From NCBI GenBank assembly GCA_964417825.1, contig CAYQJC010000020.1:1-11970 (forward strand): 11,970 nucleotides of DNA, in the 5' to 3' direction. The first letter of the stretch is position 1; every line of letters starts with the position of its first letter. This DNA comes from CAYQJC01 sp964417825 (GTDB taxonomy: Bacteria > Patescibacteriota > Minisyncoccia > Minisyncoccales > CG1-02-41-26). Below the pieces are notes generated by a model. It saw nothing but the letters and a program-made list of their open reading frames with translations, was not told the origin of the DNA and searched no databases. Shown piece after piece: positions 1 to 6,527 of the stretch. Made by a program: the position numbers and the translations under genes.

Positions 1-368
1 GCTCCTTCTGGCACACTATTCTCGGGGATCTCTGTTGTTTTTGGGGAAATATTCCAAACTGTCCAGTGAACCCAAGTGCCCATGGGGGCGTCGGGATCGT
101 CAACAATCAAAACTAAACTTTTGCTCTCTTCCGGGACTTCGCTGATTTTCAAAGGAGGATTCACATTTTCTCCATCGCAAGTGTATTTTGACGGAATATT
201 CTGATTATTACTAAACACTGGGCTTTCTAATTTCATAATTATTGGAGATTTAATCTCTAATTGAAGAGGTTGAGTTTTTGACCTTTGAGAAGAAAAATAC
301 CAAAAGAAGCTTATCCCAATTATAGCTAAAATAACCAGAAGAATAATAATTTTTTTAGAGAGATTCAT
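1..368 (-). CDS. PEBP-family (YbhB/YbcL-like) protein, membrane-anchored, 3' end outside window
   Basis: The reading frame starts with ATG at 366-368 and stays open to the left edge, so about 122 codons of the N-terminal part are present. Residues about 6-25 form one hydrophobic segment after a short lysine-containing start, which suggests a signal anchor with the domain outside the membrane. The phosphatidylethanolamine-binding protein fold begins near residue 45, with the typical start LESPVF, IPSKYTCDGENVNPPL, and the ligand-site signature DDPDAPMGTWVHW. Bacterial members are called Raf-kinase-inhibitor-like proteins; their ligand is usually unknown, so no specific function is inferred. 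A promoter-like sequence lies just upstream (383-411). It is last in the run of minus-strand genes that includes the SIMPL protein. Confidence 0.9.
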   Translation of the reverse strand, partial: MNLSKKIIILLVILAIIGISFFWYFSSQRSKTQPLQLEIKSPIIMKLESPVFSNNQNIPSKYTCDGENVNPPLKISEVPEESKSLVLIVDDPDAPMGTWVHWTVWNISPKTTEIPENSVPEG

Positions 369-382
369 ATCGCTACATATTC

Positions 383-411
383 AAAATATAACATTTTACT
401 TCTTCTTTCAA
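383..411 (-). promoter_or_regulatory. Probable sigma70-type promoter for the PEBP gene
   Basis: On the minus strand TTGAAA (406-411) is followed after 17 bp by TATTTT (383-388); TATATT (385-390) with a 15-bp spacer is an alternative. The -10 ends only 14 nt before the ATG, so the predicted transcript would have a leader of under 10 nt. The sequence also holds an inverted repeat, ACATTTTA (391-398) and TAAAATGT (413-420), which overlaps the -35 to -10 region and could be a protein-binding site. Pattern match only. Confidence 0.4.
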
Positions 412-475
412 ATAAAATGTCACACCTCCCACCATACCCATCTTATTCACTTCTCCAAAAGCCCTTTTTTTCTTT

Positions 476-1258
476 TTATTTTATTTCGTAGGTGATACTA
501 ACATTCACTTCTATCTTGTTTTCGCCAGGCTCAATCTGAGGTGTTTCTCCTCCCATTCCTGCGGGTGCTTTCTCAAGGAAATAGGGTCGAGGGAGAACAG
601 AGCTTTCAGTAAAATGGGTAATTTTTACCAATCTCACTCCTAGTTGTTTGGCTAACTCCTTTGCTTTAGCTTTAGCTTTCTCAATTGCTTGAGCTCTGGC
701 TCTGCTTTTTAACTCATCCTCCTTATCAATGGTAAACTGAAGTTCACTTACCTGGTTAGCTCCTTTCTCTGTTGCTCCCTGAATTATCTTGCCGATCTTT
801 GAGAAATCTCTAATTTTAACTTCTAAAGATTGACGAACCTCATAGCCAACCAAAACTCTTTTACCTTCGGGGGGATAAGGATAATTTTCGATTCGGTGAT
901 ATTCGTAGCGTGGATAAAGGTTGAAACTGGTAGTTTTAATATCTTTTTCTTCAATCCCTTCCCCTTTGACAAATTCAATAACCGAGTTCATTTTCTCAGT
1001 ATTTTTACTCATCGCTTCCTCAACCGTTTTTGCTTCAGTAATTACCGAAAAGGTAACTAAAGCTAAATCAGGTTTGGCATAAATCTCACCGGAATCGGAA
1101 ACCGTAATGGTATTTCGGGATTCAATGTCCTGACCAATGTATTCGCCCTCTTTGATATTATTTATAATCTCTACCGCTAACCAGCCAATTAAAAATAATC
1201 CCAATATCGCCCCGATTACTCCTAAAATAGGTTTTATCTTGAAATCTTGATTGTTCAT
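476..1258 (-). CDS. SIMPL-domain (DUF541, YggE/BP26-like) membrane-anchored protein
   Basis: The protein has 260 residues. A hydrophobic segment at about 9-31 follows a short charged start, consistent with a signal anchor. The SIMPL domain fills residues 50-259: it opens with NTITVSDSGEIYAKPDLA, has the helix-rich middle, the conserved run ARAQAIEKAKAKAKELAKQLG near 190, and ends with a strand ITYEIK. Family members such as Brucella BP26 form oligomeric periplasmic or outer-surface assemblies; the biochemical role is not settled. The middle contains a proline- and tyrosine-rich loop near 115-130. It starts 6 nt after the glycosylase stop codon, so the two are probably co-transcribed. No clear Shine-Dalgarno sequence precedes the ATG. 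Confidence 0.9.
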   Translation of the reverse strand: MNNQDFKIKPILGVIGAILGLFLIGWLAVEIINNIKEGEYIGQDIESRNTITVSDSGEIYAKPDLALVTFSVITEAKTVEEAMSKNTEKMNSVIEFVKGEGIEEKDIKTTSFNLYPRYEYHRIENYPYPPEGKRVLVGYEVRQSLEVKIRDFSKIGKIIQGATEKGANQVSELQFTIDKEDELKSRARAQAIEKAKAKAKELAKQLGVRLVKITHFTESSVLPRPYFLEKAPAGMGGETPQIEPGENKIEVNVSITYEIK

Positions 1259-1264
1259 ATTTAA

Positions 1265-1867
1265 TTATTTTCTACTTTTTTCCGACCTTTTTATTAAAAA
1301 TCGCCATTTTCTCTTTGCCCAGTAAGGACCCGCGTAATCAATACCGATTCTGGGTGTCTTTTCTATCTTTGATTCTGGAATTCTACTCCACCTTAATTTA
1401 CCCTGCATCCTGCGGGGGGCGGGGTCCTCTAGCCAGATTCTTTTTGACTTTGTTAAATCTTCTCCGTAAAACGATTTATCTAATTTTAGATAGCGGCAAA
1501 GCTTGCCAGGGCCTGAAGCTATATCCTTTGGTCTATCGGGCACTTCTAACGCTCTTAGTAATACACATTCTGGTTTGCCTTTTCCATCGGTGCTAATATT
1601 CAGCTGCCAATACATTCCATAAACCAAATAAATATAAATATGCCCACCAATTAGATATTCAGCTTTGTTGCGAGGAGTCACTTTACCTCCATAAGCATGA
1701 GAGGCTTTATCTTGAGGACCAATATAGGCCTCTGTTTCAATAATTTTCCCAATTAATTTTTTTCCCCTAAATTTTCTTACTATATATTTCCCCAACAACT
1801 CTTTGGCCACTATTAGAGTTGGCCTGGTATAAAATTCTCTGGATAATTTTTTACTTCTCTCACTCAT
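1265..1867 (-). CDS. mpg: 3-methyladenine DNA glycosylase, AAG/MPG family
   Basis: This enzyme removes alkylated purines such as 3-methyladenine by N-glycosidic cleavage, the first step of base-excision repair. From the chosen start it has 200 residues. The family hallmarks are intact: FYTRPTLIVAKELLGK at the N-terminus, the active-site segment ETEAY with the general base Glu46 and Tyr48, SHAYGG with His57, the TPRN motif, YIYLVYGMYWQLN with the intercalating Tyr80 and Asn90, and LLRALEP-like LLRALEV. I chose the ATG at 1865-1867 because it lies 4 nt after the DUF362 stop; an in-frame ATG at 1885 would overlap that gene by 14 nt and add six residues with no family support. It is a single-domain protein of normal length, with a basic tail. 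It sits between DUF362 and SIMPL genes, probably in one operon. Confidence 0.95.
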   Translation of the reverse strand: MSERSKKLSREFYTRPTLIVAKELLGKYIVRKFRGKKLIGKIIETEAYIGPQDKASHAYGGKVTPRNKAEYLIGGHIYIYLVYGMYWQLNISTDGKGKPECVLLRALEVPDRPKDIASGPGKLCRYLKLDKSFYGEDLTKSKRIWLEDPAPRRMQGKLRWSRIPESKIEKTPRIGIDYAGPYWAKRKWRFLIKRSEKSRK

Positions 1868-1871
1868 AAGA

Positions 1872-2900
1872 TTAGTTGATTTCAACCAACTGATAATCCT
1901 TCTCCCCTAGGCCAAGTTTTTGGGCATAATTTATTTTAATACTCGGATCTACTCCTGGTTTTTTAAACTTATCTTTGCCAGCTAAATCCAAACTGGCCTG
2001 ATCAATAGCAACGATATCACAAGAACCTAAAATCCCAATATCTTCCATCATTGGTTGTTGTTTGCCCTTCTGACAATCGCAGCCCGGAGTTATGTCCATC
2101 AGCACATTGATAAAGAAAGCTTTTCTATTTTTCAATACCCCAAAAGTATACTCTACAATCCTTTCTTGAAGGTCCCTGGAGGAACTGTCAGCCCAGGGAA
2201 TCTCCACTGCTCCTTGGGAACAAATAGCAATGCATTTCCCACAACCTATACATTTGGCCTGATTAATCTCAGCTTTATTGTTTTTAATGGTTATAGCTTC
2301 AGCTGGACACTCTCTTTGGCAGATTCCACACCCAATACAAGAAGTTTTTCTTATCTTCAAGTTAAAAGCTTGATGCATCTCCAATTTTCCTCCTTTAGAA
2401 CCCAACCCCATCCCAATGTTTTTTAAAGCTCCTCCAAACCCGGTAAGAATATGGCCGGTTAGATGAGAAATGACTAAAAGAGAATTGAAGTTTTCCAATG
2501 CTTTTCCAATTTTAACTTCTGAGAAATGCTTTTGCCCCACTGGAATTTTTATTTCCTCATCTCCTCTTTCACCATCAGCAATAACAATCGGGGCAAAATC
2601 AAATCCGTGTTCTTTGGCTAATTCCTTATGGGAAGAAGCTAAAGCTCTTCGTCCCTTATACAAAACCGTGCAGTCAATCAAAACAGGCTCTTTTACTTTA
2701 TTTTTGAGATTTTCATAAATAGTTCTGACCAGAATTGGATTCAAATAGGTATCATTTCCTTCCTCACCAAAATGGAGTTTAATAGCCACTTTATCGTTTG
2801 AATCAAAAAAATTAGGAAAAAGGCCAGAGATCTTTCTCCCCGCTTCGATTAATTTTTGAGGGTTTTTTTCTTTAAGTTTCAAAAAATAAACCTTGCTCAT
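1872..2900 (-). CDS. DUF362 protein with two 4Fe-4S ferredoxin clusters
   Basis: The protein has 342 residues from ATG 2900. The DUF362 domain spans most of it: VAIKLHFGEEGN near 38, LLVISHLTGHILTGFGGALKNIGMGLGSKGGK near 141-172, and a C-terminal part with CDC, EDIGILGSCDIVAIDQASLDL. A two-cluster ferredoxin insert sits at about 186-232: C188, C191, C194, C198 with a following proline, then C217, C220, C223, C227. Each set can bind one 4Fe-4S cluster. The family is widespread in anaerobes; its substrate is unknown, so only a redox or iron-sulfur role is inferred. An upstream TTG (2948) gives a longer frame overlapping the previous gene, but the promoter match (2920-2948) lies over it and the protein from ATG 2900 starts like the family (MSKVYFLKL). 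Confidence 0.93.
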   Translation of the reverse strand: MSKVYFLKLKEKNPQKLIEAGRKISGLFPNFFDSNDKVAIKLHFGEEGNDTYLNPILVRTIYENLKNKVKEPVLIDCTVLYKGRRALASSHKELAKEHGFDFAPIVIADGERGDEEIKIPVGQKHFSEVKIGKALENFNSLLVISHLTGHILTGFGGALKNIGMGLGSKGGKLEMHQAFNLKIRKTSCIGCGICQRECPAEAITIKNNKAEINQAKCIGCGKCIAICSQGAVEIPWADSSSRDLQERIVEYTFGVLKNRKAFFINVLMDITPGCDCQKGKQQPMMEDIGILGSCDIVAIDQASLDLAGKDKFKKPGVDPSIKINYAQKLGLGEKDYQLVEIN

Positions 2901-2907
2901 AAGCAAG
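2892..2907 (-). other. Hairpin with the DUF362 start codon in its loop
   Basis: CTTGCT (2892-2897) and AGCAAG (2902-2907) are perfectly complementary, with a 4-nt loop at 2898-2901. In the minus-strand transcript the ATG of the DUF362 gene (2898-2900) occupies the loop. A hairpin here could expose or hide the start codon in a short-leader mRNA. This is seen in the sequence; any regulatory effect is speculative. Confidence 0.45.
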
Positions 2908-2919
2908 TATAGATACTTT

Positions 2920-2948
2920 ATTCTAACAATTCTTTTAAATTGGGTCAA
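2920..2948 (-). promoter_or_regulatory. Probable promoter for DUF362-mpg-SIMPL genes
   Basis: On the minus strand TTGACC (2943-2948) and TAGAAT (2920-2925) are separated by exactly 17 bp. The -35 overlaps the stop codon of the upstream YrdC-like gene. The predicted start of transcription, near 2913, leaves a leader of about 13 nt before ATG 2900. This supports 2900 rather than TTG 2948 as the start, and a separate transcript for the downstream genes in addition to read-through. Confidence 0.45.
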
Positions 2949-3523
2949 ATCTTATCTTCTATTTTTCCTGACCCTTTTCTTTTAATAATAATTTTACCTT
3001 TCTTAATCTGGATTAAAGTCGATGGAGAGCCAGAAAGTTCACCACCGTCTAAATAAAAATCAACATTTTCCCCAAAGTATTCTCTAGCTTGACTAACCGT
3101 TACGGCCGGAGGCAAACCTTCCGGGTTAGCACTGGGAGCGACCAGCGGTCCTGTTTCTTTTAGTAAATTTCTCAGCCATTTCAGCTGAGGCAAGCGGAAA
3201 GCTAGGGTTTTTGTACCTCGATGGAGATAACTAAACTTTTTTAGGAGAGAGGGCAAAATTATACTCACTTTCCCGGGCCAAAGTTTTTTTAAAATTCTTT
3301 TGATCTGAGGGGTAACTTCTATTTCAAACAAATCTAAATCATCTATCGAGCTAATAAGAATTATCATCGGCTTTTTCGGATCTCTCTTTTTTAATCGATA
3401 AATTCTTTCGACTACTTTTTTAGATAAAGCTGAGCCAACCAATCCATAAATAGTGTCGGTTGGCAAAACGCTCACCTTACCATTCTTTAGCTTCTCAATT
3501 ACTTCTTCCAAAGTTTTACCCAT
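2945..3523 (-). CDS. tsaC: L-threonylcarbamoyladenylate synthase (YrdC/Sua5 family)
   Basis: The enzyme makes threonylcarbamoyl-AMP from threonine, bicarbonate and ATP, the first step of the t6A37 modification of ANN-decoding tRNAs. From ATG 3523 it has 192 residues, the size of a YrdC domain without the C-terminal Sua5 extension. Conserved motifs are PTDTIYGL (21-28), KKRDPKKPM (45-53), LWPGKVSIIL (81-90), RLP (110-112), APSANPEG (129-136) and a late DGGELSGSPST (159-169). A longer frame starts at 3565 but its extra 14 residues (aromatic, non-conserved) would overlap the divergent gene, so it was rejected. The stop TGA overlaps the DUF362 promoter. The divergent gene begins only 22 bp away. 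Confidence 0.95.
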   Translation of the reverse strand: MGKTLEEVIEKLKNGKVSVLPTDTIYGLVGSALSKKVVERIYRLKKRDPKKPMIILISSIDDLDLFEIEVTPQIKRILKKLWPGKVSIILPSLLKKFSYLHRGTKTLAFRLPQLKWLRNLLKETGPLVAPSANPEGLPPAVTVSQAREYFGENVDFYLDGGELSGSPSTLIQIKKGKIIIKRKGSGKIEDKI

Positions 3524-3534
3524 AAAGATATAAT
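3506..3534 (+). promoter_or_regulatory. Probable promoter of the only plus-strand gene
   Basis: A perfect TATAAT (3529-3534) lies 17 bp downstream of TTCCAA (3506-3511), a weak -35. The -10 ends 11 nt before ATG 3546, so the transcript would be almost leaderless. The promoter lies over the 5' end of the divergent YrdC-like gene. Confidence 0.5.
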
Positions 3535-3545
3535 AATATATATCT

Positions 3546-3737
3546 ATGTCAAAGCCAACCCACATTAAAACTATTCAAAAAAGACGGAAAAGAAGAGAGA
3601 AGTTGAAAAGGTTAAGGGAGAAATATAAAGTTGCTAAAACCAAAGAGGCGAGAGAGAAAATTTTAGAGAAAGTTAAAAAAATTGCTCCTTGGCTAACAGA
3701 GGAAGAATTTTTAGCTTCATTAAAGAAGGAAGGTTAA
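3546..3737 (+). CDS. Small basic coiled-coil-like protein, unknown function
   Basis: This 63-residue protein is the only supported plus-strand gene. Residues 8-50 are a charged helix-like stretch, dominated by Lys, Arg and Glu, with KRRKRREKLKRLREK at 12-26. A short C-terminal part, APWLTEEEFLASL, follows. It is strongly basic, has no cysteine and no membrane segment, and so may bind nucleic acid or the ribosome; that is only inference from composition. Evidence that it is real: codon-like sequence with no low-complexity stop pattern, a good TATAAT upstream, and a strong hairpin just after the stop. There is no Shine-Dalgarno sequence, in line with the predicted near-leaderless transcript. 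I do not recognise a named family with confidence. Confidence 0.8.
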   Translation: MSKPTHIKTIQKRRKRREKLKRLREKYKVAKTKEAREKILEKVKKIAPWLTEEEFLASLKKEG

Positions 3738-3744
3738 GTTAGGA

Positions 3745-3777
3745 AAAGCGCGGCCTTACCCTTGCAGGCCGCGCTTT
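3745..3777. terminator. GC-rich hairpin between convergent genes, probable bidirectional terminator
   Basis: AAAGCGCGGCCT (3745-3756) and AGGCCGCGCTTT (3766-3777) form a perfect 12-bp stem with a 9-nt loop. It lies 7 bp after the stop of the plus-strand gene and 7 bp after the stop of the minus-strand gene at 3785, as expected of a shared terminator. The T-tracts are short (TTT or TTTT). On the minus strand it shares flank and loop sequence with the hairpin at 8451-8484. Confidence 0.75.
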
Positions 3778-3784
3778 GGTAACT

Positions 3785-4207
3785 TTAGAAGATGAAATAT
3801 AGACGCTCATATTTAGGAGGAGCATTCTTTCCATCTCTTATAACACACCAGGGTTGAGGAATAGCACAAGCACATTCTTTTTTACTCTTGGTACAGAATT
3901 GGATAAAAGGACGAGTTTCAGTTTTCAGTTCAATTTTGAGATAGGGACAAATTCCAAAAATCTCCAAACCATCTTTTCCGAGGGTTTTGGCTAACTGAAA
4001 AATAAAGGCTCTTACCTCACGAGAATTAGCTAATTTAAAACTAGACAAAAATTCTTCGGATAATTTCTTGTAACGTAAATTAATGTCAGGAATCTTTTTC
4101 AGGTCCTCGAGAAATCCATCTTTCTCTGTCACTTGTTTCACCATCTCCAAAATCTTTAAAGAACTTCTTGCCAACCCTTTACTTGGCCCAACAATTTGGA
4201 AATCCAC
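3785..4207 (-). CDS. Unrecognised 140-residue five-cysteine protein
   Basis: I do not recognise this family. The first 80 residues look helical (LARSSLKILEMVKQVTEK, EVRAFIFQLAKTLGKDGLEIF). The C-terminal third holds five cysteines, C87, C105, C112, C114 and C121, in ICPYL, FCTKSKKECACA and PWC contexts, which could bind a metal or an iron-sulfur cluster. No membrane segment or signal peptide is seen. The start is GTG (4205-4207), fixed by the best Shine-Dalgarno sequence in the window (AAGGAGG, 4214-4220, 6-nt spacing); the gene therefore overlaps the 3' end of the acyltransferase gene by 29 nt. It is the last gene of its run and is followed by the shared terminator hairpin. The strong initiation site argues that it is a real, well-translated gene. 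Confidence 0.82.
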   Translation of the reverse strand: MDFQIVGPSKGLARSSLKILEMVKQVTEKDGFLEDLKKIPDINLRYKKLSEEFLSSFKLANSREVRAFIFQLAKTLGKDGLEIFGICPYLKIELKTETRPFIQFCTKSKKECACAIPQPWCVIRDGKNAPPKYERLYFIF

Positions 4208-4934
4208 TTTTAACCTCCTTTAAATTTTTTTCTGCTAAAATAAGCAGACAATTTTCAAGATACTCTACAATTTCTTTCTTATCTTGAGGGAGCTGGAGCG
4301 AATTAATTCTTTCACCAATCACAATCTCTACTTTCTTCCATAACCTTAAAAATGGCACATAGGAAGGGAACTCATACCGGTTCTGCCAAACTTTATCGCT
4401 TCCCCTAATCCAAATAGGTAAAATTTCACAGTCAACTCCTAAAAATATCTTTCTGATCCCGGCTGGGAATTTCCTCAATTTTTCTCCAGTTATTGAAAAC
4501 CTAAATTCTCTTCCTTTAAAAGTTCTTCCACCTTCAGGAAACAAAATGACAATATGCCCTCTTTTTACCAATCTTCTGATTCTTTTCAAACTAACTAATT
4601 CTTTTTTTCTATTACCTCTTTCAATCGGAACACAAACTATTCTAAATGGCCAAAACCACCATTTATCATAATAGTTACGCTTGTCGGGGGTAGAATAGGG
4701 AGTCCTTCGAAAATCGAACAGATAATCCCAAAAGAACAGAAAACAAAGAATTATCGGATCCAAAAGGGAAGGATGATTAGAAATAACCACTAAACCTTTT
4801 CCTCTCGGTTTGAATTTCTCTTTTCGATAACCTTTTAGCTGAATCCCTCCAAACGTTACCAACAACCAAAATAAGAATCCTCCCACAATGCCTATTGTCC
4901 AAACTAAAATAAAAAGTTTTATTCTATTCTTCAT
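4179..4934 (-). CDS. plsC: PlsC-like 1-acylglycerol-3-phosphate acyltransferase
   Basis: The protein probably transfers an acyl chain to lysophosphatidic acid or a related lipid at the membrane. It has 251 residues. A hydrophobic segment covers about 7-30. The four acyltransferase blocks are present: NHPSLLDP (53-60, His54 and Asp59 of HX4D), VPIERGNR (about 102-109), FPEGGRT (132-138, variant of FPEGTRS), and LPIWIRG (about 172-178). The middle, with many Trp, Tyr and Phe, fits a membrane-surface helix pair. The start chosen is ATG 4934, preceded by GGTGG at 5-nt spacing; a TTG four codons upstream is less likely. The exact acceptor cannot be told from the motifs. Downstream gene overlaps by 29 nt. 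Confidence 0.88.
   Translation of the reverse strand: MKNRIKLFILVWTIGIVGGFLFWLLVTFGGIQLKGYRKEKFKPRGKGLVVISNHPSLLDPIILCFLFFWDYLFDFRRTPYSTPDKRNYYDKWWFWPFRIVCVPIERGNRKKELVSLKRIRRLVKRGHIVILFPEGGRTFKGREFRFSITGEKLRKFPAGIRKIFLGVDCEILPIWIRGSDKVWQNRYEFPSYVPFLRLWKKVEIVIGERINSLQLPQDKKEIVEYLENCLLILAEKNLKEVKSGFPNCWAK
4214..4220 (-). promoter_or_regulatory. Strong Shine-Dalgarno site for the GTG-started gene
   Basis: AAGGAGG lies 6 nt before the GTG at 4205-4207 and is embedded in the last codons of the acyltransferase gene. It is the only near-perfect ribosome binding site I find here, which decides the start of the 140-residue protein and shows that a normal anti-Shine-Dalgarno sequence is likely used by this organism. 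Confidence 0.75.
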
Positions 4935-4969
4935 TTTCGCCACCAACTAAAATTTTTAAGGTTCTAAAA

Positions 4970-5362
4970 TTATTTTATTTTAACAAAAATCTTACGAGTT
5001 CTTGGGCCATCAAACTCTGCTAAAAAGATTTGCTGCCAGGTTCCTCGAACTAATTTACCATTCTTGATCGCTAAAGCCCTTTCTTGTCCGACTATTCCAG
5101 CTAAAATATGGGAGTCAGCATTATTATCTATGCGATTGTGCAAAAAATCGATTCCCTTAACCATTTTCTCAAAAACTCTTAAAAAATCTTCTTTCAAACC
5201 TTCTTCATTTTCGGTTAATAAAATACCAGCGGTGGAATGAGGAACAAAAATTAAAGCAATTCCTTCTTTAATCTTACTCTCTTTAATTATCTCCTCTACT
5301 TTCTGGGTAATATCAACTAATTGGTATCTCTTTTCAGTTGTCACACTAAATTCTTCTAACAT
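4970..5362 (-). CDS. yjbQ: YjbQ family protein (UPF0047)
   Basis: From ATG 5362 the protein has 130 residues, close to the usual length. Conserved motifs are PHSTAGILLTENE (41-53), NADSHI (81-86), and GTWQQIFLAEFDGPRTR (107-123). E. coli YjbQ has been reported to show a weak thiamine-phosphate synthase activity, but the physiological role of the family is not established. The fold is a small beta-barrel-like trimer former in known structures. An ATG seven codons upstream (5383) would deepen the overlap with the NUDIX gene; even the chosen start overlaps it by 17 nt, so translation is probably coupled. The acyltransferase gene follows after 35 nt. Confidence 0.92.
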   Translation of the reverse strand: MLEEFSVTTEKRYQLVDITQKVEEIIKESKIKEGIALIFVPHSTAGILLTENEEGLKEDFLRVFEKMVKGIDFLHNRIDNNADSHILAGIVGQERALAIKNGKLVRGTWQQIFLAEFDGPRTRKIFVKIK

Positions 5363-5783
5363 TTTTTTGTTGTTTAAAATCATTAATTATTTGGTGATGA
5401 TCAAAGCCGATTTTTGAGGGTAGACGATTTAAAGAAAAATATTTAAATTCCGAAGCTTCTTCATTTAATCGAATCTCACCTTTATTTCTATTAAGAAGGA
5501 AAGCTAACGAAACTACATGATATCTTGGGTCTCTTTTTGGATCAGAGTAAACTCCTAATAGTTTTCTAACTTTTACCTCAAGTCCTAATTCTTCTTTCAT
5601 TTCTCTTTTAATCGCTTCCTCCACCTTCTCTCCGTATCTAACATGCCCACCGGGCAGAACCCAACATCCCTGGAAGGGCTCGATATTTCTTCTCACTAAT
5701 AGAACTTTATCTCCCTTGACCAATAACCCATCTACTGCTAGAATCGGGCTTTTTAGTTTTCTTATTTTATTGAAGAAGCACAT
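5346..5783 (-). CDS. NUDIX hydrolase, ADP-ribose-pyrophosphatase-like
   Basis: The protein has 145 residues and one NUDIX domain. The box GX5EX7REUXEEXGU is complete: Gly46, Glu52, Arg60, Glu61, Glu64, Glu65 and Gly67, the metal- and diphosphate-binding helix. The segment after it, VYSDPKRDPRYHVVSLAF, is like that of ADP-ribose pyrophosphatases of the archaeal type, so hydrolysis of ADP-ribose or a similar nucleoside diphosphate is the best guess; substrate cannot be fixed from sequence. The preceding WVLPGGHVRYGE is normal. The gene starts 33 nt after the TIM-barrel-like gene and overlaps yjbQ at its 3' end. Confidence 0.92.
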   Translation of the reverse strand: MCFFNKIRKLKSPILAVDGLLVKGDKVLLVRRNIEPFQGCWVLPGGHVRYGEKVEEAIKREMKEELGLEVKVRKLLGVYSDPKRDPRYHVVSLAFLLNRNKGEIRLNEEASEFKYFSLNRLPSKIGFDHHQIINDFKQQKNVRRI

Positions 5784-5816
5784 TAATTAAATGATCCAAT
5801 TTAAGGATTATTAAAA

Positions 5817-6524
5817 TTACTTATCCTTTAATAGGTCAATTATATAATCTCTAGCTTTAAGTTGCTGGCTAATTGTATTCTCTAATTCAAGGGCGATGAT
5901 AGAGGAAAAATACTCTCTGGGAAATCTCTTCAAATAGTCTAACTCAGAAAGCTTAGCTAAATAATGACAAGAATATTTTAGTTCTCCATCTTTTTTAAAG
6001 GGTGATTCTTTAATAGCACTAATATGATTGCAGCCACAGGGAAATTTTTTTAAGATTTCAACATAGTTTTGATAGAGAGAAGGATTTAAAAGTCGGGCTT
6101 CTTCTAAATGAGAGAGGTCAAGACAAACCCCAGCAAAAGCCCTTAGTTCTTCTTCTTCAAGAGATACTACACTATTTTCAATAAAAATAATATCTTTGTA
6201 TTTTGCTTGAGAAGGATTGAAAGGGTATTGTCGCTGGCTGTGAATATTAAACGCTTCTGGTTTATACTTTTTTACTAAATAATCCAACTCTCCTAATTCC
6301 ATGTCCTCTTTGATATGAATGAGGGGAATTTTTTCAATCTTTAGTTCTCCCAATATTTTATAAAGTGCCTCCCTTTTCTTTTTATCTAAACAAGTCAAAA
6401 AGAGACAGAACTCTTTCAGTCCCAATTCCTTCAATTCCTTTATTTGGTTTTTCCAAATGGGTTCGGTAGTGGTAATTGAAGGATAAATTTTTCTGTTATC
6501 CCAAAATTTGTTACTCTCTTGCAT
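5817..6524 (-). CDS. Putative TIM-barrel (xylose-isomerase-like) protein
   Basis: The 235-residue protein has no clear named family. Its pattern of short hydrophobic strands followed by helices fits a TIM barrel of the xylose-isomerase/AP-endonuclease type. Candidate metal ligands fall at strand ends in the order that fold uses: His70 (LIHIKED), His95 (FNIHSQ), Glu116 (FIENSV), Asp136 and His139 (CLDLSH), His167 (CNHISA), and Glu213/Glu215 near the C-terminus (IALELENT). That assignment is inference. It begins 3 nt after the stop codon of the DUF6485-like gene, the tightest non-overlapping spacing here, so the two probably act together. The NUDIX gene follows after 33 nt. It could be a sugar-phosphate isomerase or an end-processing hydrolase. 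Confidence 0.75.
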   Translation of the reverse strand: MQESNKFWDNRKIYPSITTTEPIWKNQIKELKELGLKEFCLFLTCLDKKKREALYKILGELKIEKIPLIHIKEDMELGELDYLVKKYKPEAFNIHSQRQYPFNPSQAKYKDIIFIENSVVSLEEEELRAFAGVCLDLSHLEEARLLNPSLYQNYVEILKKFPCGCNHISAIKESPFKKDGELKYSCHYLAKLSELDYLKRFPREYFSSIIALELENTISQQLKARDYIIDLLKDK

Positions 6525-6527
6525 TTT

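Noticed and set aside
830..1060. Plus-strand open frame inside the SIMPL gene
   Set aside because: It is antisense to a well-supported gene, has no recognisable motif and no initiation signal.
1315..1596. Plus-strand open frame inside the glycosylase gene
   Set aside because: Antisense to a gene with complete catalytic motifs; composition is that of a shadow frame.
2055..2718. Two plus-strand open frames inside the DUF362 gene
   Set aside because: Antisense to the iron-sulfur protein, whose cysteine motifs show the true frame.
2901..2948. TTG-started N-terminal extension of the DUF362 protein
   Set aside because: It overlaps the previous stop codon as TTGA, which is suggestive, but the 16 extra residues do not fit the family and a promoter match lies over the region.
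3547..3552. TTGACA on the minus strand as -35 of the YrdC-like gene
   Set aside because: A perfect hexamer, but the only -10 at proper spacing (TATCTT) abuts the start codon, placing the transcript start inside the gene. The true promoter is unresolved.
3524..3565. N-terminal extension of the YrdC-like protein
   Set aside because: Fourteen aromatic residues outside the family, overlapping the divergent gene and its promoter.
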